Source: Candidatus Methanofastidiosum methylothiophilum (GTDB lineage: Archaea > Methanobacteriota_B > Thermococci > Methanofastidiosales > Methanofastidiosaceae). From it: 14,357 bases of DNA. The stretch covers positions 1-14,357 of the forward strand of contig LNGD01000030.1 in NCBI GenBank assembly GCA_001587675.1, given 5' to 3'. Both the position numbers and the translations under genes were made by a program. Of this stretch, positions 5,452 through 13,689 are shown piece by piece. Each line of letters opens with the position of its first letter. The stretch's first letter is position 1. The notes beneath the pieces are model-generated. The model saw only the letters and a program-made list of their open reading frames with translations. It was not told where the DNA came from and searched no databases.

Positions 5452-7323
5452 TTATTTAAGTTTTAGAATTTCTTCGATTTTTTGAGTTACAATCCTATTA
5501 ATTATGCTACCATCAACTTTTCCTCTAAATTCTTTCATGCAAAGCCCCATGATAGGAGAAATAGATCTATCGCCCTTTTCCAAGATAAAATCTCTTTTTT
5601 CAATGACTATTTTTTCTATTGCAGACTCTACATCTGAGATGCTGTTATCGGGAGCAAAGTCTAATAATACTTTTTGAATATTTTCTCCTTTTGATATCCT
5701 CTTAAGAATTTCTTCAATTCCCTCTTTTGCTATTTCACCTTTCGATAACTTTTCAAATAATAAATAAAGGATTTCATCATCTGCAACGAAGCCCTCTTCT
5801 CTTTCAAGATTCTTAGAAATATCAAGAGTCTTAATGAAAATCGTTGGTTTAATATCTAAAGACGATGTTACTTTTTCAAAGAGTTGAGGGCTATCGTATG
5901 CAATTCTTTCTGCTTCTTCCTTCTTTAAATTGTATTTTGAAATAAACCTATTTACTTTATGATCAAAAGTTTCAGGAAGATTATTCTTGACATCTTCGAT
6001 CAGTTTTTCATCAAATACAAATGGAGGGATATCTGTTTCAGGGTACATTCTAGCTCTCCCAGGAAGAGGTCTAGAATACTTAGAATTACCATCTTCCAAT
6101 GCGTCTCTTGTTTCATTTGGTACCTCTAAAAAAGCTTTTTTGCATCTATCAAATATTTCTTCTAAAGCTTTATAACATATTTCTTCTTTTCCTGCAAGAA
6201 TTACGAATGAATCAATTTCATTTACGCCTAACCTATTTATGATATTGTTAACCTCTTCTTGTACTATGCCATAATTTGGAAGTTCATCTATATGGAATAG
6301 TCCTGAAAGACCATAAGATTTTGCATGATCGGCCAATTCAGTACCAAATCTTCTCCCTTTTTGGATTTCAGTTCCTAAGATTCCTCTAAAAAATTTCAGC
6401 TTAATTCCATAAACTCCACCGCCTTTCTTTAGTGAGCCTAAAATTATCTTAGAAGAGGTATTTGTAAATAAATCAGTCAAATTAACAAATTCAAATTTGA
6501 GGTCTTTTTCACTACCTCTATTTGTTAATTCCTTCATTATTTTAACAAGTGAAATTTGTCTTTCAATTTCTCTTTCCACCCAAATGGGAATCATTTCGAG
6601 TTTTTGGACTCCTTTTAATTCTACTCTTCCTCCTTCTTTAATGGAAACGTTAAGATCTTGTCTTATTGTTCCAAGACCCCTTTTTACTTTCCCCGTCGCC
6701 CTAAGTATTTGTCCAATCTTATATGCTGCTTCTTTTGCCTGCTCAGGACAAGATATATCTGGGCCTGTAGCAATCTCAATTAAAGGTATCCCTAGTCTAT
6801 CAAGTCTAAATGTTTTAGATCTTTCGTCTTGAGTAATCAATCTTGCGGCGTCCTCTTCAAGACATACAGTCATTATGGATACTGGCCCGTTATTGGTATC
6901 AATCGAACCGTCAGTTGAAATTAACATTGTTCTTTGAAAAGCCGAAGTATTGGAACCGTCAAGAACTGTTTTTCTCATTACTTGTATTTCTTCAATAATA
7001 TTTGAATTTAATAACAATGATACTTCAATAACTATTCTTTTAACTTCATCAGATACCAAATGAGGTGGTTCTTCATCAAGCTCAACGAGACAGTTTGTGT
7101 CATAGTATTGATAGACATAAGATTTACCTCTCAAGTACTCCTTTAAAGCGGCAACGTCAATTTCTCCAATTTCAGAAGGTGTTGGCCTTAATCTTCTTTC
7201 AACAGTATAAATAGGGTCATCAGTTCTAAGGGATGTAGGGCAATGACAAAACAATTTTCTTTCGGTGTTTAGCTGCTGATGGATTTCAAGACCAACTTTA
7301 AGCCCTAGTTCTTTATAATCCAT
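5452..7323 (-). CDS. gatE: Glutamyl-tRNA(Gln) amidotransferase subunit E
   Basis: GatE is the tRNA-binding kinase and transamidase subunit that converts Glu-tRNA(Gln) to Gln-tRNA(Gln), using ammonia channelled from GatD. The 623 residues match the family length. The GatB/E catalytic core opens with VGLEIHQQL and continues with FCHCP (metal-site cysteines), RRLRPTPSEIGEID, VELDEEPPH and RLGIPLIEIATGPD. A GAD-type insertion, shared with bacterial AspRS and diagnostic of GatE over GatB, lies at about 294-404. ARMYPETDIPP is at about 425-435. The helical YqeY-like tail that holds the tRNA elbow runs from about 454 to the end. I chose the ATG at 7321-7323, codon 12 of a longer open frame that begins at 7356. 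AGGTGAT ends 4 bases before this ATG, homologues begin here, and the resulting 11-base overlap with the gatD end is typical of coupled genes. Confidence 0.95.
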   Translation of the reverse strand: MDYKELGLKVGLEIHQQLNTERKLFCHCPTSLRTDDPIYTVERRLRPTPSEIGEIDVAALKEYLRGKSYVYQYYDTNCLVELDEEPPHLVSDEVKRIVIEVSLLLNSNIIEEIQVMRKTVLDGSNTSAFQRTMLISTDGSIDTNNGPVSIMTVCLEEDAARLITQDERSKTFRLDRLGIPLIEIATGPDISCPEQAKEAAYKIGQILRATGKVKRGLGTIRQDLNVSIKEGGRVELKGVQKLEMIPIWVEREIERQISLVKIMKELTNRGSEKDLKFEFVNLTDLFTNTSSKIILGSLKKGGGVYGIKLKFFRGILGTEIQKGRRFGTELADHAKSYGLSGLFHIDELPNYGIVQEEVNNIINRLGVNEIDSFVILAGKEEICYKALEEIFDRCKKAFLEVPNETRDALEDGNSKYSRPLPGRARMYPETDIPPFVFDEKLIEDVKNNLPETFDHKVNRFISKYNLKKEEAERIAYDSPQLFEKVTSSLDIKPTIFIKTLDISKNLEREEGFVADDEILYLLFEKLSKGEIAKEGIEEILKRISKGENIQKVLLDFAPDNSISDVESAIEKIVIEKRDFILEKGDRSISPIMGLCMKEFRGKVDGSIINRIVTQKIEEILKLK

Positions 7324-8602
7324 TTTTATCACCTTGTATTCTATAGTTAATTTCACCAGCGATATTTGACAACATGTTTCTTTTTATCTCGAAGTAATCA
7401 TTCGTATGGCCCAGTAACCATGAAAGTTTAAGATATGCAGTTTCAGGTAACATATCTTCGACGTATATAACTCCCATTTCCTCCATTATTCTCCCATTTG
7501 AGTAAACGAATGGATTAACTCTACCAAAAAGACATTGAGTTGCAAAAACGACGATAATTCCTTGTTCTATTGCTCTTTTAATCGAATTTACCCAAGAAAA
7601 CTTTTCATCAATTGTATCAGTAGGAACATGACCGAGTGCTGATGCTTCAATTACCAAACCTTTGTAGCCCTTGTCTATATAATAATCAAAAATATCAGGA
7701 TTAAAATTTGGATATGCTTTTAATATAGCTGTTTTTTCTTCCATTTCTATGTCAGGATAGACTTCATTCTCATCATTTCTTAATCTATACTCCGAAAGTT
7801 TCTCAATTTTTCCATTCATATATATTCTAGCTAATGGAGACGTATTGATGGGTCTAAATGTATCTCTCCTTGTTGAATGCATCTTTCTAACTTTTGTTCC
7901 CCTAAGTACATTACAATAAGTGTCGTCCATCTCTCCATGCATTACAATAACTGTCTCTCCAATGTCAGAATGTCCAGCAATATATGAACCACATATTAAA
8001 TTCATTGACCCGTCAAAGCTACCTCTGTCAGGGCTTCTCTGGGCCCCTACGAGACATACTGGCTTTGAAAGATTCTGAAGCATGAAAGACAATGCTGCAG
8101 AGGTATAGTGTAAAGTATCTGTTCCGTGTGTAATAATAACTCCCTTAGACCCCGAATTTAATTCCTTAGCAGCTTCTTTAGCTAAAATTCTGTAACATTC
8201 AAATGTCATGGATTCTGAAGCTATTTGGAAAGGGGAAATTATATTCCTAAAATTAGTAATATCTGATAGTTCTGGTGCCATGAAAAATATCTCTTCTGGC
8301 TTCATTAGCCATCTGACCCCACCAGTTTCGTAATCCACTCTAGAAGCTATTGTTCCTCCAGTAGAGATTAAGGATATTTCAGGCAAATCTTTCCTTTTAT
8401 CAAACTTAACTTCAGAAAATATTTTTGATTTCTGTTTTTTCTCAACGCTTATTACTTTAACAGAATCTTTTCTAAATCCAATATTATAACCATTAGAGAG
8501 TTTAATAATAATAGAATCTTTCTTAGGAGATGGTATTACTATCCCTTGGTAATTAATATCTCCCTTTTTCAAAATTATTTCATCGCCAACTTCTGGTTCC
8601 AT
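7313..8602 (-). CDS. gatD: Glutamyl-tRNA(Gln) amidotransferase subunit D
   Basis: GatD is the glutaminase (type I L-asparaginase-fold) subunit that supplies ammonia to GatE. It is found only in Archaea. A small Tudor-like barrel at about residues 1-52 precedes the asparaginase domain, as in known GatD proteins and unlike free asparaginases. The catalytic set can be seen: T84 in STGGTIAS, T161-D162 in THGTDT and K240 in GTKVRKMHS, matching Thr101, Thr177, Asp178 and Lys254 of the Methanothermobacter enzyme. The length of 429 residues is normal. It is the first gene of the gatDE pair, and its last 11 bases overlap the gatE start. A strong TATA box sits at leaderless distance from the ATG. Confidence 0.96.
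   Translation of the reverse strand: MEPEVGDEIILKKGDINYQGIVIPSPKKDSIIIKLSNGYNIGFRKDSVKVISVEKKQKSKIFSEVKFDKRKDLPEISLISTGGTIASRVDYETGGVRWLMKPEEIFFMAPELSDITNFRNIISPFQIASESMTFECYRILAKEAAKELNSGSKGVIITHGTDTLHYTSAALSFMLQNLSKPVCLVGAQRSPDRGSFDGSMNLICGSYIAGHSDIGETVIVMHGEMDDTYCNVLRGTKVRKMHSTRRDTFRPINTSPLARIYMNGKIEKLSEYRLRNDENEVYPDIEMEEKTAILKAYPNFNPDIFDYYIDKGYKGLVIEASALGHVPTDTIDEKFSWVNSIKRAIEQGIIVVFATQCLFGRVNPFVYSNGRIMEEMGVIYVEDMLPETAYLKLSWLLGHTNDYFEIKRNMLSNIAGEINYRIQGDKNGL
7328..7334 (-). promoter_or_regulatory. SD site that selects the gatE start
   Basis: AGGTGAT on the minus strand lies within the last codons of gatD, 4 bases before the ATG at 7321-7323. The upstream ATG at 7356 has no comparable site. 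Confidence 0.7.
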
Positions 8603-8622
8603 GTTTAAAAATAATAAGAAAT

Positions 8623-8632
8623 ACTATATAAG
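8623..8632 (-). promoter_or_regulatory. TATA box of gatDE
   Basis: The minus strand reads CTTATATAGT, a close match to an archaeal TATA box, centred 25-26 bases from the gatD ATG at 8602. Transcription should begin at or next to the ATG, so a leaderless mRNA is expected. No SD precedes the ATG. Confidence 0.6.
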
Positions 8633-8642
8633 TGTTTTACAT

Positions 8643-8687
8643 AATAAAAATGCAAAAATAAAATATAGATAAAATAAAAAATATTTT
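8643..8687 (-). terminator. T-rich terminator after glutamate dehydrogenase
   Basis: Directly after the stop codon the minus strand has several runs of T, including T6, T4 and T5 in an otherwise A/T stretch. This is an archaeal-type intrinsic terminator without a hairpin. Its far end reaches close to the gatD promoter region. Confidence 0.5.
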
Positions 8688-9935
8688 TTAGTATCCAAAT
8701 CCTCTGGCTTTCATTGCCTCTACAACTCGCTCAATAGCCACGACATATGATGCAGTTCTCATGTCAATCTTGTACTTTTCTTTTGCGTTTATAACATCCC
8801 AGAATGCTTTTGTCATTTTTCTATCAAGTTTCTCGTAGACTTCATCTGCTGTCCAATAGTAATTCATTAAGTTTTGTACCCACTCGAAATAGGATACAGT
8901 TACTCCACCTGCGTTGCATAGGAAATCAGGTATCTGAAATATTCCTTTTTTAATTAATATCTCGTCAGCTTCAGGAGTAACTGGCCCATTGGCTAACTCA
9001 GCAATCATTTTTGCCTTAATTTTATCTGCGTTTTTAGCTGTAATCTGATTTTCAAGTGCTGACGGACATAAAATATCACATTCAAGAGTTAAGAGTTCTT
9101 CATTAGAAATGTTTTTTGCCCCAGGGAAATTGGCTACAGAACCTGTTTTTTCTTTGTGTTCCAATACCTTATAGGGATCCAATCCAGCCTGGTTATAAAT
9201 CCCACCTTGAGAATCAGAAACTGCAATAACTTTAGATCCCTGGTCATGCAAGAATTCTGCAATGTAAGAACCAGCGTTACCGTATCCTTGTACAACAGAT
9301 GTTGTTTTTTTAATATCCCATTTTAAGTATTTTACAGCCTCTCTGATAGTATACCATGCGCCTTTTGCAGTTGCATCTCCTCTGCCTAAGGATCCACCAA
9401 TTGACAGGGGTTTACCGGTGATTACGCCAGGGGAATAATGTTGTCTTATCTTTGAGAATTCATCCATCATCCAGCCCATTATTTTAGGAGTGGTGTAAAC
9501 ATCAGGAGCGGGTATGTCCATCTCTGGACCAATAAATTTGTAAATAGCAGCAATAAATCCTCTAGAAAGACTCTCAATTTCTCGATCGCTCATTTCTTTT
9601 GGATTACAGATTATTCCGCCCTTCCCTCCTCCATAAGGGATGTCAACAACAGCACACTTCCATGTCATCCATGCTGCAAGAGCCTTTACTTCGGAAATAG
9701 AAACGTTCCAATGATATCTAATACCTCCTTTTGTTGGACCTCTAGCATCATTATACTGACATCTGTAACCAGTAAAAACTTTAACCTTACCGTTATCCAT
9801 CGTGACTGGAACAGATACTTCAAGAAGTCTTTTAGGTTTTTTTAGAGCATCATATATTCCTTCATCTAGCTTAAGAACTTTGTTTACTTTATCAAGTTGT
9901 TTTAATACGTTTTCAAAAGGATCTATGTTTTCCAT
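8688..9935 (-). CDS. gdhA: Glutamate dehydrogenase (Glu/Leu/Phe/Val family)
   Basis: The enzyme interconverts glutamate and 2-oxoglutarate plus ammonia with NAD(P). The 415 residues equal the archaeal hexameric enzymes. The N-terminal domain carries GYRCQYNDARGPTKGGIRYH (56-75), K93 in WKCAVVDIP, the catalytic K105 in PYGGGKGG and D145 in PAPDVYT. The Rossmann domain has QGYGNAG (216-222) and D241 in AVSDSQGG. The SDS context resembles NADP-using archaeal enzymes, although an acidic residue there can also bind NAD, so the cofactor is not settled. C59 replaces the more usual V of the YRVQ motif. A strong SD and TATA box precede the gene, and it probably forms a single-gene unit. It supplies or consumes glutamate, linking amino-acid fermentation to the acyl-CoA synthetase nearby; that link is inferred. 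Confidence 0.96.
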   Translation of the reverse strand: MENIDPFENVLKQLDKVNKVLKLDEGIYDALKKPKRLLEVSVPVTMDNGKVKVFTGYRCQYNDARGPTKGGIRYHWNVSISEVKALAAWMTWKCAVVDIPYGGGKGGIICNPKEMSDREIESLSRGFIAAIYKFIGPEMDIPAPDVYTTPKIMGWMMDEFSKIRQHYSPGVITGKPLSIGGSLGRGDATAKGAWYTIREAVKYLKWDIKKTTSVVQGYGNAGSYIAEFLHDQGSKVIAVSDSQGGIYNQAGLDPYKVLEHKEKTGSVANFPGAKNISNEELLTLECDILCPSALENQITAKNADKIKAKMIAELANGPVTPEADEILIKKGIFQIPDFLCNAGGVTVSYFEWVQNLMNYYWTADEVYEKLDRKMTKAFWDVINAKEKYKIDMRTASYVVAIERVVEAMKARGFGY

Positions 9936-9940
9936 AGAAT

Positions 9941-9948
9941 ACCTCCCC
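9941..9948 (-). promoter_or_regulatory. Strong SD of glutamate dehydrogenase
   Basis: GGGGAGGT on the minus strand lies 5 bases before the ATG at 9935. It is one of the strongest SD sites in the window and suits a highly expressed enzyme. Confidence 0.7.
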
Positions 9949-9969
9949 TTTAATTGTTTGAATTATCAA

Positions 9970-9980
9970 CTATTTAAATC
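9970..9980 (-). promoter_or_regulatory. TATA box of glutamate dehydrogenase, palindromic core
   Basis: The minus strand reads GATTTAAATAG, centred about 40 bases before the ATG. This predicts a start near 9949 and a short leader holding the SD. The ATTTAAAT core is a perfect palindrome, so it could also place TBP for the plus strand. The rest of the 200-base gap (9936-10136) holds only A/T-rich sequence, the upstream operon's T-rich tail and a doubtful 26-codon frame. Confidence 0.5.
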
Positions 9981-10044
9981 TTAGTTATTTTATTTGGCAG
10001 AAAAATGTCAAAAAAGGTATTAAAAAGTCAAGATATTAGTCAAT

Positions 10045-10075
10045 TTAATAATAAAATAAAAATTAAATTAAAAAA
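10045..10075 (-). terminator. T-rich terminator of the lonB-hydrolase operon
   Basis: On the minus strand this A/T stretch contains T6, T5 and T4 runs, about 60-90 bases past the hydrolase stop. It is consistent with archaeal termination before the glutamate dehydrogenase promoter. Confidence 0.4.
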
Positions 10076-10136
10076 TGGCAAGTAATTGAATTATACAAAA
10101 ATATCATATCAATCTAAGCCGGGAGATATACGGATT

Positions 10137-10757
10137 TTATATATCTTCTTCCATCAAAGTTACCATATACTTATTAAATAGAAGATCTTTACCAGGAAAG
10201 CTTTCTCCGTGTCCCGGAAAAACCTCTTTTGCTTTTATGTTACATAGCTTTTTTAAAGATTCCTTTAGTTCATCAAGTTTTCCTGAAGGTAAGTCATATC
10301 TACCTACAGATCCCTTAAATACTGTATCTCCTGAAAAAAGATATTTTTTACTTTCTTCTAAAAGGCACATTGATCCTGAAGTATGCCCAGGCGTATGTAT
10401 CACCTTAAGAATATACTCTCCAAGATCTATTATTTCGTCTTCCTTCAAAGGATTAACATTTTTGTAACCATTAAAGTTATGGGCAAATCCCCAATAAAAG
10501 GTCTTTTCAGTTGCGTTTTGTATATCTAAGTAATCATTTTCATGTGCATAGATCGGAACTTCGAAGAATTTATTACCGCCAATGTGGTCATAGTGACAAT
10601 GAGTATTAATAATAAAATCAACTTGTATATCGTTCTCATCTACATAATCGTATAGCCTAAAGTTTTTATGTGTACCTGTATCAATTAATGCGGTCAAATC
10701 ACTTTCAAGTATATAACAGTTTGAGTCAACTCCATTTGATTCGATATAATGAAACAT
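10137..10757 (-). CDS. Metallo-beta-lactamase-fold hydrolase (glyoxalase II-like)
   Basis: This is a compact 206-residue MBL-fold enzyme with all metal ligands: H53, H55, D57 and H58 in THCHYDHIGG, H125 in HTPGHTSGS, D144 in FSGDTVF and H183 in PGHGES. The spacing, the GDTVFKGSVGRYDLP segment and the short C-terminus place it with the small hydroxyacylglutathione-hydrolase-like proteins (PF00753). Archaea of this type usually lack glutathione, so another thioester or lactone is more likely; the substrate is unknown. It lies 15 bases after lonB, with GTGAT 4 bases before its ATG, so the two are probably co-transcribed. Any link between proteolysis and this hydrolase is unproven. Confidence 0.88.
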   Translation of the reverse strand: MFHYIESNGVDSNCYILESDLTALIDTGTHKNFRLYDYVDENDIQVDFIINTHCHYDHIGGNKFFEVPIYAHENDYLDIQNATEKTFYWGFAHNFNGYKNVNPLKEDEIIDLGEYILKVIHTPGHTSGSMCLLEESKKYLFSGDTVFKGSVGRYDLPSGKLDELKESLKKLCNIKAKEVFPGHGESFPGKDLLFNKYMVTLMEEDI

Positions 10758-10772
10758 TTGATCACTGGTATT

Positions 10773-12716
10773 CTAGCATAGATTTTCTTTTACTTTGGAT
10801 AGGTTTTTAATGAAATCAGAATCTCTTTTAGTTATTAGTACATAGTTCAAAATATCTTCTAATCTTTTAACTGGTACTATTTTTATTTGTTCCATCTTTG
10901 ATTTTTCTAGATATACATCATCCTTATTAGAGTAAGGTATAATTACTTCTTTCATTCCACTCTCTACAGCGGCTTCAATCTTTGCAGTTACTCCACCAAT
11001 TGGAAGAACGTCTCCTCTAACGGATAAGGAACCCGTCATAGCTACATCTTGTCTTATTGGAATATCCTCAATTGCTGATATAACAGCTGTTGCAACGGAT
11101 ACACTGGCACTATCACCCTCGACACCTTCATAAGCCTGAAGGAATTGAATAGTAATGTCATAACTTGAGAGGTCTTTCTTTGTATACATTTTTATTAAAG
11201 ATGAGACTATAGAAATTGACTCTTTTGCTATTTCACCGAGTTTTCCTGTAGCGATGACATTGCCATGAGACTTTGAAGAAGAAGGTGCAACACCTACCTC
11301 TATTGGAGTGATAATACCACTTCCTTCCCCAAGAACTGCAAGCCCGTTTACTTTACCCACCTGAGAACCTACAGAGCCAAATATTTGATAAGCCTTCTTT
11401 CTGTCAATATAATCATCAGCAATCTGATGTTCAAGAGATCTAGAAAGTTTTCTTGCTTCAATTATATGCTCAACTGTAACTATGTTATCGCCTCTTGCTA
11501 ATGCTACATCACCAGCTGCCCTTACCATCCCTCCGAGTTCTCTAAGTCTCAAAGTAAGATGATTTTTCCTATTACTTCTTCTTCTTGCTTCCTGAACAAT
11601 TTCAGCAACAGCATCAAGTGAAAAGTGTGGAATTTTACCATCTTTTTTTACTTCTTGGGCAACGAATCTTACGATCTTTTTAATGTTATCTTCTGTAGCA
11701 GGCATTGAATTTTCCATATAAACTTCATACCCATATCCTCTTACTCTTGAACGTAATGCAGGATGCATATCTCTTAATGTTTCAAGATTTCCAGCTGCAA
11801 CTAGAACAAAATCACAAGGAACTTTTTCAGTTCTTACCATTGCGCCTGAACTCATTTCGCTCTGCCCAGTTATAGGGTATGATTTTTCCTGCATACCCGT
11901 AAGTATAGCCTGCTGCATCTGTATCTTTAATGTAGATATCTCATCGATAAAAAGAAGCCCTTTGTGAGCCTTATGAATCATACCTGCCTCTACTCTCTCA
12001 TGCGCAGGAGTTCCAAGCCCTCCTGACTGAAATGGGTCATGTCTTACATCACCAAGTAGTGCACCTGCGTGAGCACCTGTTCCATCAAGAAAAGGTGCAT
12101 GGTCCCATTTAGAATTATCAACTAATACTTTTGGAATCATTACCTGATTTTTGATTCTGAAGGTTTGCATTCCAAAGAATATAATGACGGCTAGGAACAA
12201 TCCCCATAATAATTGCCCTTGTGTAAATGCAATGACAACAATAGCGCCAATAATAAAGAAGAAAATCATTCTTTTACTCTCTTCCTGCTTTTTTGCCATT
12301 GCTTTGTGTTCATCTATTATTAGTCTCGCTTTTCCTCTTGGTACAGTTCTAATCCTAGGGGTATTTGGATCATCAGGGTTTGGATATGCAAGTATATCCT
12401 CTAAATCCTCTTTAGGGAGAAGTTCAGCCATTGCCATTCCAAGCATGGATTTACCTGTTCCTGGCTCTCCAATTAAAAGTACATTTCTTCTCTGTTTAGC
12501 TGCCGTTTTTACTATTTCAACAGCGTGATCCTGACCAATAACTTGATCTATTAAATTTTCTGGGACTTCAATTTCTTCAGTTGTAGTAACGTCATAATAA
12601 GACCTTATTTGCTCTCTGATTCTTTTTGTTTCTTCTGTAATATCCACTAACTCTTCATTTGCTATCTCTAATCCATTATCTGATTTTTTTTTTGAAGAAG
12701 AATTTTTCTTTACCAT
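10773..12716 (-). CDS. lonB: ATP-dependent Lon protease, archaeal membrane-anchored LonB type
   Basis: LonB degrades unfolded and regulatory proteins at the inner face of the membrane. The 647 residues fit the family. After a Ser/Lys-rich N-terminus comes an AAA+ domain with Walker A GEPGTGKS (83-90) and Walker B LLFIDE (D258-E259). An insertion within the AAA+ domain holds two hydrophobic segments (about 150-165 and 169-183), the membrane anchor that sets archaeal LonB apart from bacterial LonA. ALRSRVRGYGYEV carries the arginine-finger and sensor region. The C-terminal protease domain has the Ser-Lys dyad: S536 in VEGDSASVS and K579 in GVTAKIEA. GAGG lies 6-9 bases before the ATG. The gene is divergent from prs across 114 bases and is followed by the MBL hydrolase. 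Confidence 0.96.
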   Translation of the reverse strand: MVKKNSSSKKKSDNGLEIANEELVDITEETKRIREQIRSYYDVTTTEEIEVPENLIDQVIGQDHAVEIVKTAAKQRRNVLLIGEPGTGKSMLGMAMAELLPKEDLEDILAYPNPDDPNTPRIRTVPRGKARLIIDEHKAMAKKQEESKRMIFFFIIGAIVVIAFTQGQLLWGLFLAVIIFFGMQTFRIKNQVMIPKVLVDNSKWDHAPFLDGTGAHAGALLGDVRHDPFQSGGLGTPAHERVEAGMIHKAHKGLLFIDEISTLKIQMQQAILTGMQEKSYPITGQSEMSSGAMVRTEKVPCDFVLVAAGNLETLRDMHPALRSRVRGYGYEVYMENSMPATEDNIKKIVRFVAQEVKKDGKIPHFSLDAVAEIVQEARRRSNRKNHLTLRLRELGGMVRAAGDVALARGDNIVTVEHIIEARKLSRSLEHQIADDYIDRKKAYQIFGSVGSQVGKVNGLAVLGEGSGIITPIEVGVAPSSSKSHGNVIATGKLGEIAKESISIVSSLIKMYTKKDLSSYDITIQFLQAYEGVEGDSASVSVATAVISAIEDIPIRQDVAMTGSLSVRGDVLPIGGVTAKIEAAVESGMKEVIIPYSNKDDVYLEKSKMEQIKIVPVKRLEDILNYVLITKRDSDFIKNLSKVKENLC

Positions 12717-12830
12717 CTTAATTTCCTCTAGAAGTTTAAAAAGTATAGTTTTATCACGTTTAAAAATATATCGCTATTAAAAAGAGAAAAATATATTAAT
12801 GATTAGATATACCAAAATTAAGGTGTATCG
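12717..12830. promoter_or_regulatory. Divergent lonB / prs promoter region
   Basis: For lonB (minus), a TATA-like ATATATTTTTAAACG centred near 12765 would give a leader of about 20 bases holding the GAGG SD. For prs (plus), AAAATATATTAAT (about 12788-12800) lies about 36 bases before the ATG at 12831, and AGGTG (12821-12825) is its SD. GTTTAAAAA occurs twice (from about 12734 and 12759), 25 bases apart, and may be a repeated binding site or chance in A/T-rich DNA. Confidence 0.45.
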
Positions 12831-13679
12831 ATGTATGTCACATCAATCTCTTCAAAAGATATTTTAAGAAAACTAGATGGTGATTTTAAACAAATTGAAT
12901 GTCATTTTGAAAGATTTCCAGATGGAGAAGGATACGTTAGATTTGATGAGAAGGTCAAAAATATAGAAGAAATATTAATAGTACAATCGCTTTATTATCC
13001 TCAAGATGAGCATATATTACAACTTTTTTTTATGATTGATGCTTTAAAGGACCTCAACATCAAGATAAATCTAATTATACCATATATGGCCTATGCACGC
13101 CAAGATAAGCGATTTAAGGATTGGGAATCTGTTTCAGGCATTTCTTTAGCTAAAATGATAGATAGATTAGATTTAGAGTCAAAATATACAGTAGATATAC
13201 ATGATATGAAAGTCACAAAAGCGATGAGAGGGGAGAATTTATCTGCAATGCCTCTAATAGCAGATTACTTAACAAACTTAAATTTGAGGGATCCAGTTAT
13301 TATCTCGCCTGACAAGGGCTCGGTGGAGAGAGCAAGAATGGTAGCTGATCAGATGGATGCTGAATTTGACCATCTTGAGAAAACTAGAATTTCAGGCGAC
13401 ACTGTTGAAATAAGGCCAAAAGAGATAAACACTAAAGGAAGAGATGTTGCAATAGTTGATGACATAATCTCAACTGGCGGAACTATGGCAAAGGCGTGTG
13501 AAGTATTAAAGAGAGGAGGAACGTTAAAAGTTTTATCAGGAGCAACACATCTTCTTATGATATCAAATGCTGAGGAGAGATTAATCAAAGCGGGAATTGA
13601 CGGTATTTTCGGAACGGATTCTATTCCTTTTAAGTACTCAGATATTACAATTGCAAAGATAATCGAAGAGATATTCTAG
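12831..13679 (+). CDS. prs: Ribose-phosphate pyrophosphokinase (PRPP synthetase)
   Basis: The enzyme makes PRPP from ribose 5-phosphate and ATP, feeding nucleotide, histidine and tryptophan synthesis. At 282 residues it is the short archaeal form; bacterial enzymes have about 315. Visible motifs are FPDGEGYVRF (29-38), the ATP-binding YMAYARQDKRF (85-95), H124 in VDIHDMK, ISPDKGS (158-164), the flexible-loop K184 in EKTRIS and the PRPP loop VAIVDDIISTGGTMA (206-220). The usual ATHG after the loop reads ATHLL. The first gene of a pair, it ends 10 bases before the HTH-CBS gene. AGGTG lies 5 bases before the ATG, supporting this start. Confidence 0.94.
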   Translation: MYVTSISSKDILRKLDGDFKQIECHFERFPDGEGYVRFDEKVKNIEEILIVQSLYYPQDEHILQLFFMIDALKDLNIKINLIIPYMAYARQDKRFKDWESVSGISLAKMIDRLDLESKYTVDIHDMKVTKAMRGENLSAMPLIADYLTNLNLRDPVIISPDKGSVERARMVADQMDAEFDHLEKTRISGDTVEIRPKEINTKGRDVAIVDDIISTGGTMAKACEVLKRGGTLKVLSGATHLLMISNAEERLIKAGIDGIFGTDSIPFKYSDITIAKIIEEIF

Positions 13680-13689
13680 GGGCTACTAT

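Noticed and set aside
6497..6832. 111-codon plus-strand frame within gatE
   Set aside because: It is a shadow of gatE, which is clearly conserved on the other strand. The translation is Ser/Leu/Ile-rich and unlike a real protein.
7324..7356. Eleven-codon N-terminal extension of gatE
   Set aside because: It lies inside the gatD coding end, lacks an SD, and the ATG at 7323 has a consensus SD and the family's normal start.
10007..10043. Three GTCAA repeats upstream of glutamate dehydrogenase
   Set aside because: The spacing is irregular (20 and 12 bases) and five-base matches are expected by chance in this A-rich stretch.
12151..12528. 125-codon plus-strand frame within lonB
   Set aside because: It lies opposite the Walker A to membrane-insertion region of lonB. 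Its apparent hydrophobic stretches are the reverse complement of lonB coding sequence.
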